64,000 nt of DNA from Actinomyces lilanjuaniae (lineage in GTDB: Bacteria > Actinomycetota > Actinomycetes > Actinomycetales > Actinomycetaceae), in the NCBI RefSeq assembly GCF_003606385.1, contig NZ_CP032514.1, forward strand, positions 1,426,001-1,490,000. The letters are read 5' to 3'. The notes below the pieces were generated by a model. That model made no database searches, was not told the DNA's origin, and saw only the letters and a list, made by a program, of their open reading frames with translations. A program made the translations under genes and the position numbers. This document shows positions 18,317 through 26,376 of this stretch, one piece after another. Position 1 is the stretch's first letter, and the number at the start of each line of letters is the position of its first letter.

Positions 18317-20034
18317 CTAGGCTCGGGCTGAGCGGCGCACCTGCTCCAGCCAGGCGCGCCGCGCGGTCAGGGCTGCCTCCGCCTCGGCCACCTTCTTGGA
18401 GTCGCCCGCAGTCCGGGCAGCAGCGAGGTCCGTCTCCAGGGCGGCAATGGCGTCCTGGAGCTGGCCAGCCAGGCCTTCGGCGCGCGCCTTGGTCTCAGGG
18501 TCGCTACGACGCCACTCGGCGTTCTCCGCCTCACGCACGGCGTCCTCGACAGCACGCATCCGTCCCTCGACCCGGCGAACGGCACCGCGTGGGACCTTGC
18601 CGGCTTCATCCCAGGCATCCTGGATGGGGCGCAGCGCCCTTCTGGCTGCCTTGACGTCGGTAACCGGCACCAGCGCCTCCGCCTTGGCCAGGAGCGCCTC
18701 CTTGACCTTGAGGTTTTCGGCGAGCTCGGCGTCGGCAGCCGCGTCCTTGGCTCGACGGGCGTCGAAGAAGACCTGCTGGGCGGCGCGGAAACGTGCCCAC
18801 AGGGCGTCGTCCTCCTTGCGGGAGGCGCGTCCAGCCTTCTTCCACTCCTCCAGGAGGTCTCGGTACTTGGCTGAGGTCCCGGCCCAGTCCGTGGAGTTCT
18901 GGAGCTCCTCCGCCTTCTTGATGAGGGCCTCCTTGGCCGCACGGACCTTGGCCTGCCTGGCGTCCAGCTCGCTGAAGAACTGGCGGCGGTGGCGGTCAAA
19001 GGTCGTGCGGGCGTGGGAGAAGCGCTTCCACAAGCCGTCCTCAGTGGGACGGTCCAGCCGGGGGCCGCGGCGCTGTGCCTGCTTCCAGGACTCCAGAAGC
19101 TCGCGCAGCTCGGTGCCGGAGCTCTTCCACTGGGTACGAGCAGGGTCCTGGGCCGCGATGGCCTCGGCCCGCTCCACGATGGCCGTACGCTCCTTGAGCG
19201 CCTGCTCCTTGGCGGCAGCCCGTTCCGCGGCTACCGCCTCACGGCGCTCAGTGGCGACAGTCTTGAGCGCGGCGAAGCGGGAGCGCAGCCCGTCGAGGTC
19301 GCCGACAGCCGCAGGCTCCTTGAGGGAGTCCTCCACAGACTTCAATGTGGAGTCGATCTCCCGGACGCTGAGCTGGGGCAGGCGGGTGGCGAACAGGTCT
19401 ACCGTCGACTTCAGGTCCAGGAACCGGCGCACGTAGAAGGCCATCGCCTCGGCGACGGGGACATCGGGGAACTGGCCGACCTCGCGCTCGGTACCGCCGT
19501 CCTGGACATAGACCCGTCCCTCTCCGTCCACCCGGCCCCACTTGGCGGCGTCCATCGCCTCCTGCGGGTCCACTGTCGGCTCTGAGGGGGCCGCTGGGGC
19601 CGACTGAGCCTGGGCGGCCTGGGCAGCAGGCGGGGTCAGACTCTCCTCACCCTTGCTCTCCTCGCCCTTGGCGCCGTCCGGCCCCTCGGGCTGTGCCGGA
19701 GGTGCTGGGGACGCCTCGGCAGGCTCAGGGGACCTGGGCGACAGGGAGCTGGAGGGCTCCGGAGTCTCAGAAGCGCCGGGGCGCTCGCCTCCTGCGTCTG
19801 GGGCGCCTCGTCGCTGTCCTGATCACTGCCGTCCTGCGCCGCCTGTGCTGTTGTGTCGGGGGCAGCGAGGCTGTCCGTTCCTGTGCGGGTGCCGACTGTC
19901 TCAGTGCTCTCAGTGTGTTCGGTGCTCTCGGTGGAGTCGGCGACCTGGGCGGCCTCGGAGGTCGGCTCCTGTGGTGCCTCGCTCGGTGCGGTATCGGGCT
20001 GGAGCCCGGTGATGGGCTGTGTCTGCTCGGACAC
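18317..20034 (-). CDS. DUF349 domain protein (reading frame broken once)
   Basis: The main frame (18317-19573) encodes charged, helical DUF349 repeats with recurring W-x-RF/F-x-x-AR patterns (for example GLWKRFSHARTTFDRHRRQF and ALWARFRAAQQVFFDARRAK). The true start is GTG 20034, which has AAGGAG eight bases upstream and begins a Glu/Thr/Pro-rich N-terminus. The two frames join if one base is added to the G4 run at 19778-19781; the DUF349 frame is open upstream to that point and reads in the same Ala/Pro/Glu-rich style. Inferred length is 572 residues. DUF349 proteins follow rel in many actinobacteria and have no established role. Confidence 0.8.
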
Positions 20035-20267
20035 GGGGGTGCTCCTTCATCAGTTGACGGGGTGGAGGCCCGGGCGGGCCTCGCTTCCGTACGCGACCGG
20101 AGGCAGGGTCGGCTGGTGACCCAGCCACCGGAAGGCGGCAGTGCCAGGAAGTCTACGTCGTTGTCCTGTGGGGGGCCAGGCCTCATAGCGGTGGGCTGCC
20201 AGCTCCCGAGGTGGCTGGCCCAACCTATAACCGACATAGGCCGGTGGCTTAGCGGCCTCTTAGCGGC
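20035..20267. other. Intergenic segment holding the left island repeat
   Basis: It contains the DUF349 ribosome site, the left 70-bp repeat (20111-20180), and a short region with two tandem CTTAGCGGC units near 20248-20270 just after the toxin stop. Open frames read through it share the peptide DNDVDFLALPPSG with the right repeat, but nothing else supports a gene. Confidence 0.5.
20111..20180. repeat. Left 70-bp direct repeat of the toxin island
   Basis: This segment, starting GGCTGGTGACCCAG and ending GGGGGGCCAGG, recurs at 22661-22730 in the same orientation with one mismatch (ccagC/Tcacc). It lies in the upstream region of the DUF349 gene. On the minus strand it contains a TAGACT hexamer that could be a -10 box. 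Confidence 0.95.
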
Positions 20268-21667
20268 TTAGGCCTCGGTTGCGTCTGCGGTTTCTGGTGG
20301 GGGTCTGGCGTGGGGTGGGGGCTGGGTGGGCTGCTGGGCGGCTGCGGTGATCCTGGCCAGGACCTCCTCGCGGGTCAGCGGCCGGGGTGGTCTGTCTGTG
20401 GTGGGGCCTGCCTGGGGCTGGGCCTGTGCTGGTGGTGTTCGTACGGTGGTGGGTGGGTGGGGGAAGGAGGCCTCGCGCAGGCGGGTGGTGCGGGCGAGGT
20501 CGGTCCCGGTGGGTGCCTCGCGCCGGTCCTGGGCCACGTGGGACGCGATGTTGGCCAGGACCTCCTCGCGGGTCAGCGGCCGGGGCGGCTGGCCTGCACG
20601 GGGCTGGCCCGTCTGGGGCGGCCCAGCCGTAGCGGCGCCGGTGCGGGTGGGGCCTGGCCGGGGTGGCTCCGGCGACGGCTGGCTGGTGGTGGGCTGGCCT
20701 GGTCCCGGCTGCCCGGTCCCGGGCCGGGTCGTGGCCGAGGGCGCGGGCTCCTGTCCCCGGGCTGGTGGGTGCCAGGGTGGGTGGCCTGCGGCGATGGTGG
20801 AGGCGAGGTGGGTGGGGGTCCACGGTGGCCCCGGGGGCTGGTGGCGCTCACCTGGGCCTGGGTGCGGGGCTCCAGGTGCGCCTGGCCGTGGCGCAGGTCC
20901 TGAGCCAGGTCGGGGGAGCCGGTGAGGACGGCGCGCACCAGCAGGCGCACGTGCGGCCTCTGGTCGGGTGGGACCTGGAGGGCGGCCTGCTCCAGGACCG
21001 CCACCATGGGCCTGTTCTGGCCGCCGACGGAGGAGTTGACCGCCTTGTGGCCCAGGGAGGGCCAGCCCTCGGTGGTGGCGGGCTGGGAGGGGCCGTAGGT
21101 GACCTGGTCGGGCTCGTGGAGGACCACCAGCGCCCGGTCGATCCTGGCCGTCTCCGCCAGCGCACGCTCCTCAGAGAACTGGTGCACACGCTGCAGGTCG
21201 TCCACGACCTGTTCCATGAAGAGGTCCCGGGCGTCCCTGGTGGTCTTGGAGGTGGGGTGGCGGCCCTGGGTTCGGTAGGTGCGGATGCCCTCCAGCAGGC
21301 GCTCAGCGGACAGCAGGGACAGGGCTGAGAGCTGGCGGTCGAGCTGGCGGGTGAACTCGGAGGCCAGCGCCTGGGTGGAGGCGTGGTGGCCGGTGTGGAA
21401 GAACACCTCCACCGGCACCGCGGAGTGCCAGGCCAGCGGGCTGGCCGGGGCTGCCACCGACCCCTCCCACACCAGCACCCCCTGCCCGCCCGCCCTGCCC
21501 GGGGTGAACATGTCCCCAGGCGCCAGCGAGGCACCAGGACCAGGAGCCCCGCCCCCGTGGCCAGGGGCCTGGCCACCACCGCTGCCTGCGGGACCAGCGG
21601 CGGGGGCGGGTGGGCGCCCGCGCCCGCGCCTGAGCCAGCGGGGCCGGCCCCGCCAGCGCCCGGGCAT
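20268..21667 (-). CDS. Ntox15-type polymorphic toxin (Tde1-like DNase), frame broken
   Basis: The central domain matches Ntox15, the nuclease family of Agrobacterium Tde1: a RQLDRQLSALSLLSAERLLE helix block, a basic segment, the catalytic HxxD motif in VVLHEPDQVTYG (His codon 21116-21118, Asp codon 21107-21109), then KAVNSSVGGQ. Family members are DNase effectors. The ATG at 21667 overlaps the immunity stop as TGATG. Near 20829-20837 the frame must shift by one base to enter a Pro-rich C-terminal tail ending at 20268 that contains two in-frame PPRPLTREEVLA repeats. A third frame over 21550-21665 reads as a Gly/Ala/Pro linker, so a direct fusion to the immunity protein cannot be excluded. No export domain is visible. 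Confidence 0.75.
20354..20585. repeat. 34-bp direct repeat, two copies 198 bp apart
   Basis: Identical 34-base copies lie at 20354-20387 and 20552-20585 (starting TGGCCAGGACCTCC). The 198-bp period is 66 codons, so on the minus strand both encode PPRPLTREEVLA in the same frame. This supports that frame as the translated C-terminus of the toxin protein. Confidence 0.9.
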
Positions 21668-22498
21668 CACGACCCCGCCCCGGCCCGCCCGTCCCCTCCT
21701 CACCGGGGCCACCGGCACCGCCCGGGCCGCCGCCTGTCCCGTCACCGGTGCCCGGGCCGCCTGCGGCGATGCTGGCGGCTGTCTGCGCGGCGGCGGCGGA
21801 GAAGTCGGGGCCCAGGACGTGGTCCTGGGCCTGGGCCAGGAAGACCAGGTGCGCGGTAGCGTCCTCAATGCCGACCTGGCTGGTGCTGACACGCCCGGTG
21901 AAGCAGTAGGCCGGGGTCAGCCCGTAGACCTGCCCCGCCCCCAGCACCCCCAGGTTGTCTATGGCCCAGTCAGCCACCAGCACACCCGTGTCGTCGTCGT
22001 CGATCGTGTCCCTGCGTGGTGAGACCAGGGTGTTGGCGCCCATGCGCTCACGCATCACCGGGTCAGCCATGTCCCGGGCGTGGCCGGAGTGGGGGTAGAC
22101 GGTTCCCAGGGCGGGGGTGAGGGTCAGGGCGGGGCCGGAGACCTCCCCCACACCTTCATGGCCCCCATCGCGGAGCGGGCCAGGCACCACCACCGCTGCT
22201 CCGGGAACGGCACAGGGGTGCCCTCCAGCCACGCCTGGACCACCGGGGCCCACCGGAAGGGGTCAGCGAACCACCACCGCCCCTGCCCGAACCCGTCGAA
22301 CCCGAACCTCTCCCACAGGTGCAGCACCGAGGCGGGCAGCACACCGCCGAAGTAGCTCACGTGCTCCTCCGTGACAGGGGCACCCACACCCATGGGCGAC
22401 CACCCCCGCAGCCTCAGTGCCTCCTCCATACGTGCGTCCACCCACTCAGGCGTGGCGTGCAGCCACGCCTCGTGCCACTGAGCCTCGCTCATCCGCAT
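21667..22498 (-). CDS. GAD-like/DUF1851 immunity protein (Tdi1-like), frame broken
   Basis: The first frame (from 22498) encodes a GAD-like domain: LWERFGFDGFGQGRWWFADP, then WLEGTPVPFPEQRWWCLARS and MKVWG. Adding one base to the C5 run at 22145-22149 continues it into a DUF1851 domain: EVSGPALTLTPALGTVYP, and further on YGLTPAYCFTGRVS and HLVFLAQAQDHVLG. This pair of domains is that of Tdi1, which neutralises the Ntox15 DNase Tde1. A second one-base shortfall, likely at 21693-21696, brings a Gly-rich tail to the TGA at 21667-21669 that overlaps the toxin ATG. Inferred length is about 277 residues. ATG 22498 or 22492 may be the start; neither has a strong ribosome site. Confidence 0.75.
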
Positions 22499-22895
22499 AA
22501 ACCAAACCGTAACCCTCACCACACCACCACCACAACCCCTCCAGGCACAAGACCCACCCCAGGCACCAACGGAAGGGGCAGGACACCTGAGACCGGTGGC
22601 AGATGAGAAGGACCCCTCCCAGCCACCAGCAAGGCACCCACCACGCCCCCCGTGCACCCTGGCTGGTGACCCAGTCACCGGAAGGCGGCAGTGCCAGGAA
22701 GTCTACGTCGTTGTCCTGTGGGGGGCCAGGGCTTGGAGCAAGCATCGGGAGCCTGGACCGGCCGGACCTAGGCGGAGGTGTCCCTGGTAACCTGACGGAG
22801 CCAGGTCCGGGAGGCAGCCCCGGCCGGAGCCCGGCAGACGCGGGTGTCCCGGCCTGTGTGTTTTGTTACCGGAACGGGAGTACGGAGGGATACCC
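22499..22895. other. Intergenic region before the aldo/keto reductase, with right island repeat
   Basis: About 400 bp divergent between the immunity gene and the reductase gene. It holds the right 70-bp repeat (22661-22730). A GGAGGG ribosome site at 22884-22889 serves the reductase. Two open frames crossing the repeat look non-coding apart from the short peptide shared with the left repeat. Confidence 0.5.
22661..22730. repeat. Right 70-bp direct repeat of the toxin island
   Basis: It matches 20111-20180 at 69 of 70 bases in the same orientation. The two copies bracket the toxin/immunity genes, leaving about 2.48 kb between them. No integrase or transposase is encoded inside. Confidence 0.95.
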
Positions 22896-23900
22896 ATGAG
22901 CGCGTCTGTACCTGCCGAGCTCGCGGCTGCGGGTGCCCTGGATGCGAGCCGTGAACCGAGCCCACCTGTGGGTATCGCGCTGGGGACGATGCAGTTGGGG
23001 ACGCGGGTCCCGGCTGATCGGGCCTACGACATTCTTGACGCCTACCTGGACCTGGGCGGGCAGTGGCTGGACACGGCCAACTGCTACGCCTTCTGGTTGT
23101 CAGACACCGGCCTGGGAGGTCAGAGCGAGACCGTGATCGGCGACTGGCTCGCCCGTCGCGGTGCGCGCGACAAGGTCCTGCTCAGCACGAAGGTCGGGGC
23201 GGAGCCGACCCGCCCGGGAGGGTTCCCCGCCCACGCCGAGGGACTGGCGCCCGAGGTCGTGCGCGACCGTCTCCGGGGCAGCCTCCAACGGCTACGCACC
23301 GACCGCGTGGACCTGTACTGGGCACACATGGAGGACCGCAGCCGCCCCGTCCCCGAGGTGGCCGACACCTTCGCCGACCTCGTCGCGCAGGGCCTGACCT
23401 CCCGCATCGGGCTGTCCAACCACCCCACGTGGTTCGCGGCGGCGGCCAAGGTCCACGCCGAGTCCAAGGGTGCTGCCGCGTTCACCGCCCTCCAGCTGCG
23501 GGAGTCCTACCTCCACCACAGGCCCGACGTCGAGGTCGAGGGTGAGAACCACCCGCACGGCATGATGACTATCGGGAGCAAGGACTTCGCCGCCAGGAAC
23601 GGGGTTGACCTGTGGGCCTACACACCGCTACTCACCGGTCTCTACGAGCACCCTGACCGCCCCCTGCCCACCGCCTACGACCACCCCGGGACCTACGCCA
23701 GGCTGGAGGCGCTGCGCACCTGGTCCCGTGAGCTGGGCGTCAGGCCCAGCCAGCTCGTCATCGCGCTGCTGATAGCGCAGGAGCCCTCCATCAGGCCCAT
23801 CGTGGGGGTCAGCAGCGTCGCCCAGGTGCGTGACGCCGTGGAGGCCGCGCGCCTGAGCCTGCCCGAGGAAGCGCTGAGGTCACTCAACGCCGCCGGCTGA
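22896..23900 (+). CDS. Aldo/keto reductase
   Basis: NAD(P)H-dependent oxidoreductase with a TIM-barrel fold, 334 residues. The AKR catalytic tetrad is visible: Asp and Tyr in WLDTANCYAFW, Lys in LLSTKVG and His in YWAHMEDR. IGLSNHPTWF and PIVGVSSVAQV correspond to the conserved barrel and cofactor-binding segments. The physiological substrate cannot be read from sequence. ATG 22896 has GGAGGG six bases upstream. Its stop is followed 20 bases later by a long perfect palindrome. Confidence 0.9.
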   Translation: MSASVPAELAAAGALDASREPSPPVGIALGTMQLGTRVPADRAYDILDAYLDLGGQWLDTANCYAFWLSDTGLGGQSETVIGDWLARRGARDKVLLSTKVGAEPTRPGGFPAHAEGLAPEVVRDRLRGSLQRLRTDRVDLYWAHMEDRSRPVPEVADTFADLVAQGLTSRIGLSNHPTWFAAAAKVHAESKGAAAFTALQLRESYLHHRPDVEVEGENHPHGMMTIGSKDFAARNGVDLWAYTPLLTGLYEHPDRPLPTAYDHPGTYARLEALRTWSRELGVRPSQLVIALLIAQEPSIRPIVGVSSVAQVRDAVEAARLSLPEEALRSLNAAG

Positions 23901-23920
23901 CCCGCTACGGCCCCGTCTCC

Positions 23921-23970
23921 CGCGTGTTCCGTCCTGCCCCGGCCCTGGCCGGGGCAGGACGGAACACGCG
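23921..23970. repeat. Perfect 24-bp inverted repeat between two genes
   Basis: Arms CGCGTGTTCCGTCCTGCCCC+GGCC and their exact reverse complement are separated by only two bases (CT). It lies 20 bases after the reductase stop and 12 bases before the metallo-hydrolase ATG. It could be a terminator for the reductase, although there is no T-run, or an operator over the downstream promoter. Confidence 0.9.
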
Positions 23971-23982
23971 TAGTCTGATCGT
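23971..23982 (+). promoter_or_regulatory. Possible leaderless promoter of the metallo-hydrolase gene
   Basis: TAGTCT at 23971-23976 is six bases before the ATG and directly abuts the palindrome. No ribosome site is present. The assignment rests only on the hexamer and spacing. Confidence 0.35.
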
Positions 23983-24806
23983 ATGATCATCGAGCGCACC
24001 GTCGCCCCCGTCTTCGCCGCCAACTGCTACGTCCTGGCCCCGCCCCAGGTGCGCCCGCCCTGGTCGTGGACCCCGGTGCGGGGGCGGCTGCCGGGGCACT
24101 CGCCCTCCTACGCGCCCACCGGCTCACCTTGGGTGCGGTGCTGCTCACCCACGGCCACGCCGACCACGTGTGGGACACCAGCGCCCTGGTCGCCACCGCC
24201 CACGCCCAGGGCCTGCTCGCCCGCGACGACGCCGTGGACGTCCCCGCCTACCTCCCCCAACCGGACCTGTACCGTATGGAGGACCCTGACGCCACCACCG
24301 GTATCCGCTCCCGGGCCGCGGGCTTCGCCGACATGGCTGGCACTCCCTGGGTGCGGCCCACGGACCTGCGTGCCTTTCCCGAGGAGGGCTACTCCCGGGC
24401 TGTCGAGCCCGTCCCTGGCATCGCCGTCCAGGCCGTGCCCGCGCCGGGCCACACCGAGGGCTCGGCGATGTTCTTCCTCAACGCCGCCCTGGGTGACCAC
24501 CCGCTGCTGCACGAGGCGGAAGTTCCTGAGGTCGTCAACGCAGACCCCGCGCAGGCCGACCAGCCCCGCAGCTACCTGGTCGCCCTGGGCGGTGACGTCA
24601 TCTTCAAGGGCTCCGTGGGGCGCACGGACCTCCCGGGCGGGGACCAGTACCAGATGCTGGCCACCCTGCGCCTGCTGGCCACTGCGGTGTCCCCGGGCAC
24701 GCTCATCCTGCCCGGGCACGGTGCGGCCACCACCATGGCCCACGAGCTGCGTGCCAACCCCTACCTGGCCGAGGCCAGGGTCCGCGGCGGCGAGACCGGA
24801 CGATGA
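23983..24806 (+). CDS. Metallo-beta-lactamase-fold hydrolase (frame broken once)
   Basis: Glyoxalase II-like hydrolase of the metallo-beta-lactamase fold; homologues sit before hisS in many actinobacteria. The N-terminus MIIERTVAPVFAANCYVLAP is in one frame and the rest, from VVDPGAGAAAGALALL through the zinc motif LTHGHADHVWD, is in another. The frames join if one base is restored within 24037-24060, a run-rich CCCCGCCCC stretch. Later zinc ligands are seen in VPAPGHTEGS and LPGHGAATT. Inferred length is 274 residues. Substrate unknown. Confidence 0.85.
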
Positions 24807-24877
24807 CCGGTATGAACCGGTATGACCCCTGTCCTCCTAAGAGGCGCCCCTGACGGACTCCTGACGGACCGCCATGA

Positions 24878-24890
24878 CACAATGTGCCCT
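24878..24890 (+). promoter_or_regulatory. Probable leaderless promoter of hisS
   Basis: CACAAT at 24878-24883 lies seven bases before the hisS ATG with no ribosome site between them. The same CACAAT-to-ATG layout recurs before yciO. Confidence 0.4.
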
Positions 24891-26370
24891 ATGGCTCAGG
24901 TGCAACAGGCAGTATCCTCCCTCTCCGGCTTTCCCGAGTGGCTCCCCACGGGCCGCCTTGTGGAGCAGTCCTTCCTGGACACGTTGCGCACCGTCTTCGA
25001 GCTCCACGGCTTCACCGGTATCGAGACCCGGGCCGTTGAGCCCCTGTCGGCACTGACGATGAAGGGGAGACCTCCAAGGAGGTCTACCTGCTCTCCCGTC
25101 TCCAGGCCGGGTACCCCAGCCCGGTGGGGACCTCGACCCCCGCCACCAGCTTGGGCTCCACTTCGACCTCACTGTCCCCTTTGCCCGCTACGTGGTGGAC
25201 AACGCGGGGGCGCTGTCCTTCCCTTTCAAGCGCTACCAGGTGCAGAAGGTCTGGCGTGGCGAGCGGCCCCAGGAGGGACGTTTCAGGGAGTTTGTCCAGG
25301 CCGACATCGACGTCGTGGCCGACGGCACCCTGCCGCTGCACTACGACGCCGAGCTGCCGCTGGTCATGCACGAGGCCCTCACCGCCCTACCGGTACCCAG
25401 GGTGACCATCCACGTGTCTAACCGGAAGGTGGCCCAGGGCTTCTACCAGGCTGTGGGCATCAGCCAGGACCAGGTGATCGAGGTCCTGCGCGTGGTCGAC
25501 AAGCTGGACAAGATCGGGGAGCAGGCGGTGGCTGCCGAGCTCGTGGACGCCGTCGGCACCACGCCACAGCAGGCCCAGCGCGCGCTGGCGCTGGCCCGCG
25601 TCAGCGGTACCGATCCCCGCGACGTCTCCGACCAGGTCCACCGTGCCCTGGACGGTGCCCAGCCCACCGAGCTCCTCCAGGAGGGGCTGGGCGAGCTTGC
25701 GGCCGTCCTGGACTCGGCCGGGCGCCGACGTCCGGGAGCGCTCCTGGCTGACCTGCGGATCGCCCGTGGCCTGGACTACTACACCGGCACCGTCTACGAG
25801 TCCTTCATGGAGGGGCACGAGGACCTCGGGTCGGTGTGCTCCGGCGGGCGCTACGACTCCCTGGCCGCAGGCTCAGGACGGACCTACCCCGGGGTCGGCA
25901 TATCGATCGGCCTGTCCCGCCTGCTGTCCCGGGTCGTCTCGGCAGGCCTGCTGGAAGTCAGCCGCCCCGTACCCACCTGCGTCCTGGTGGCTGTTACTGA
26001 CGAGGAGCACCGCTCCCGCTCCGAGGAGATCGCCGACACCCTGCGCGCGCGCGGTATCAGTGCCGACGTGTCGCCCTCGGCGGCGCGGTTCGGCAAGCAG
26101 ATCCGTTTTGCCGACAGGCGCGGCATCCCCTTCGTCTGGTTCCCGGCCACCGGAGCCGACAGTGCCGACGACGCCCCCCGGGCGGACGGTGCTGACGACC
26201 CGGGCGGCTCCGACTCGGTCAAGGACATCCGCAGCGGGGAGCAGGTCCAGGCTGACGCGCGCACCTGGACTCCCCCTGAGGATGACCTGCGCCCCCAGGT
26301 GCGTGCCACGGTACTCCAGGCCGGGTACCGGGACAGGTACCAGGACGGGTGCACGGGCTCTGGACGGTGA
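24891..26370 (+). CDS. hisS: Histidyl-tRNA synthetase (frame broken twice)
   Basis: Class II synthetase charging tRNA-His. Three frames must be joined: the N-terminus (MAQVQQAVSSLSGFPEWLP, to LSALTMKG), a short middle (ETSKEVYLLSRLQAGYPSP), and the rest from DLDPRHQLGLHFDLTVPFAR. One G is short in each of the G4 runs at 25064-25067 and 25126-25129. The remaining catalytic motifs are intact: RFREFVQADIDVV, RGLDYYTGTVYE, SVCSGGRYDSLA and the C-terminal anticodon-binding domain. Inferred length is 493 residues. As the only hisS seen here and normally essential, the breaks are most likely sequence errors. Confidence 0.92.
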
Positions 26371-26376
26371 GGCCCG

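Noticed and set aside
20310..20925. Two overlapping plus-strand Gly/Arg-rich frames of nearly 200 residues
   Set aside because: They are the complement of the toxin's Pro-rich tail; composition is a by-product of GC skew and the minus-strand frame has the in-frame motif repeats.
22446..22745. Minus-strand 99-residue frame sharing DNDVDFLALPPSG with a frame at 19767-20237
   Set aside because: The shared peptide comes from the 70-bp DNA repeat; the rest of each frame is dissimilar and without a ribosome site, so the repeat is treated as a DNA element.
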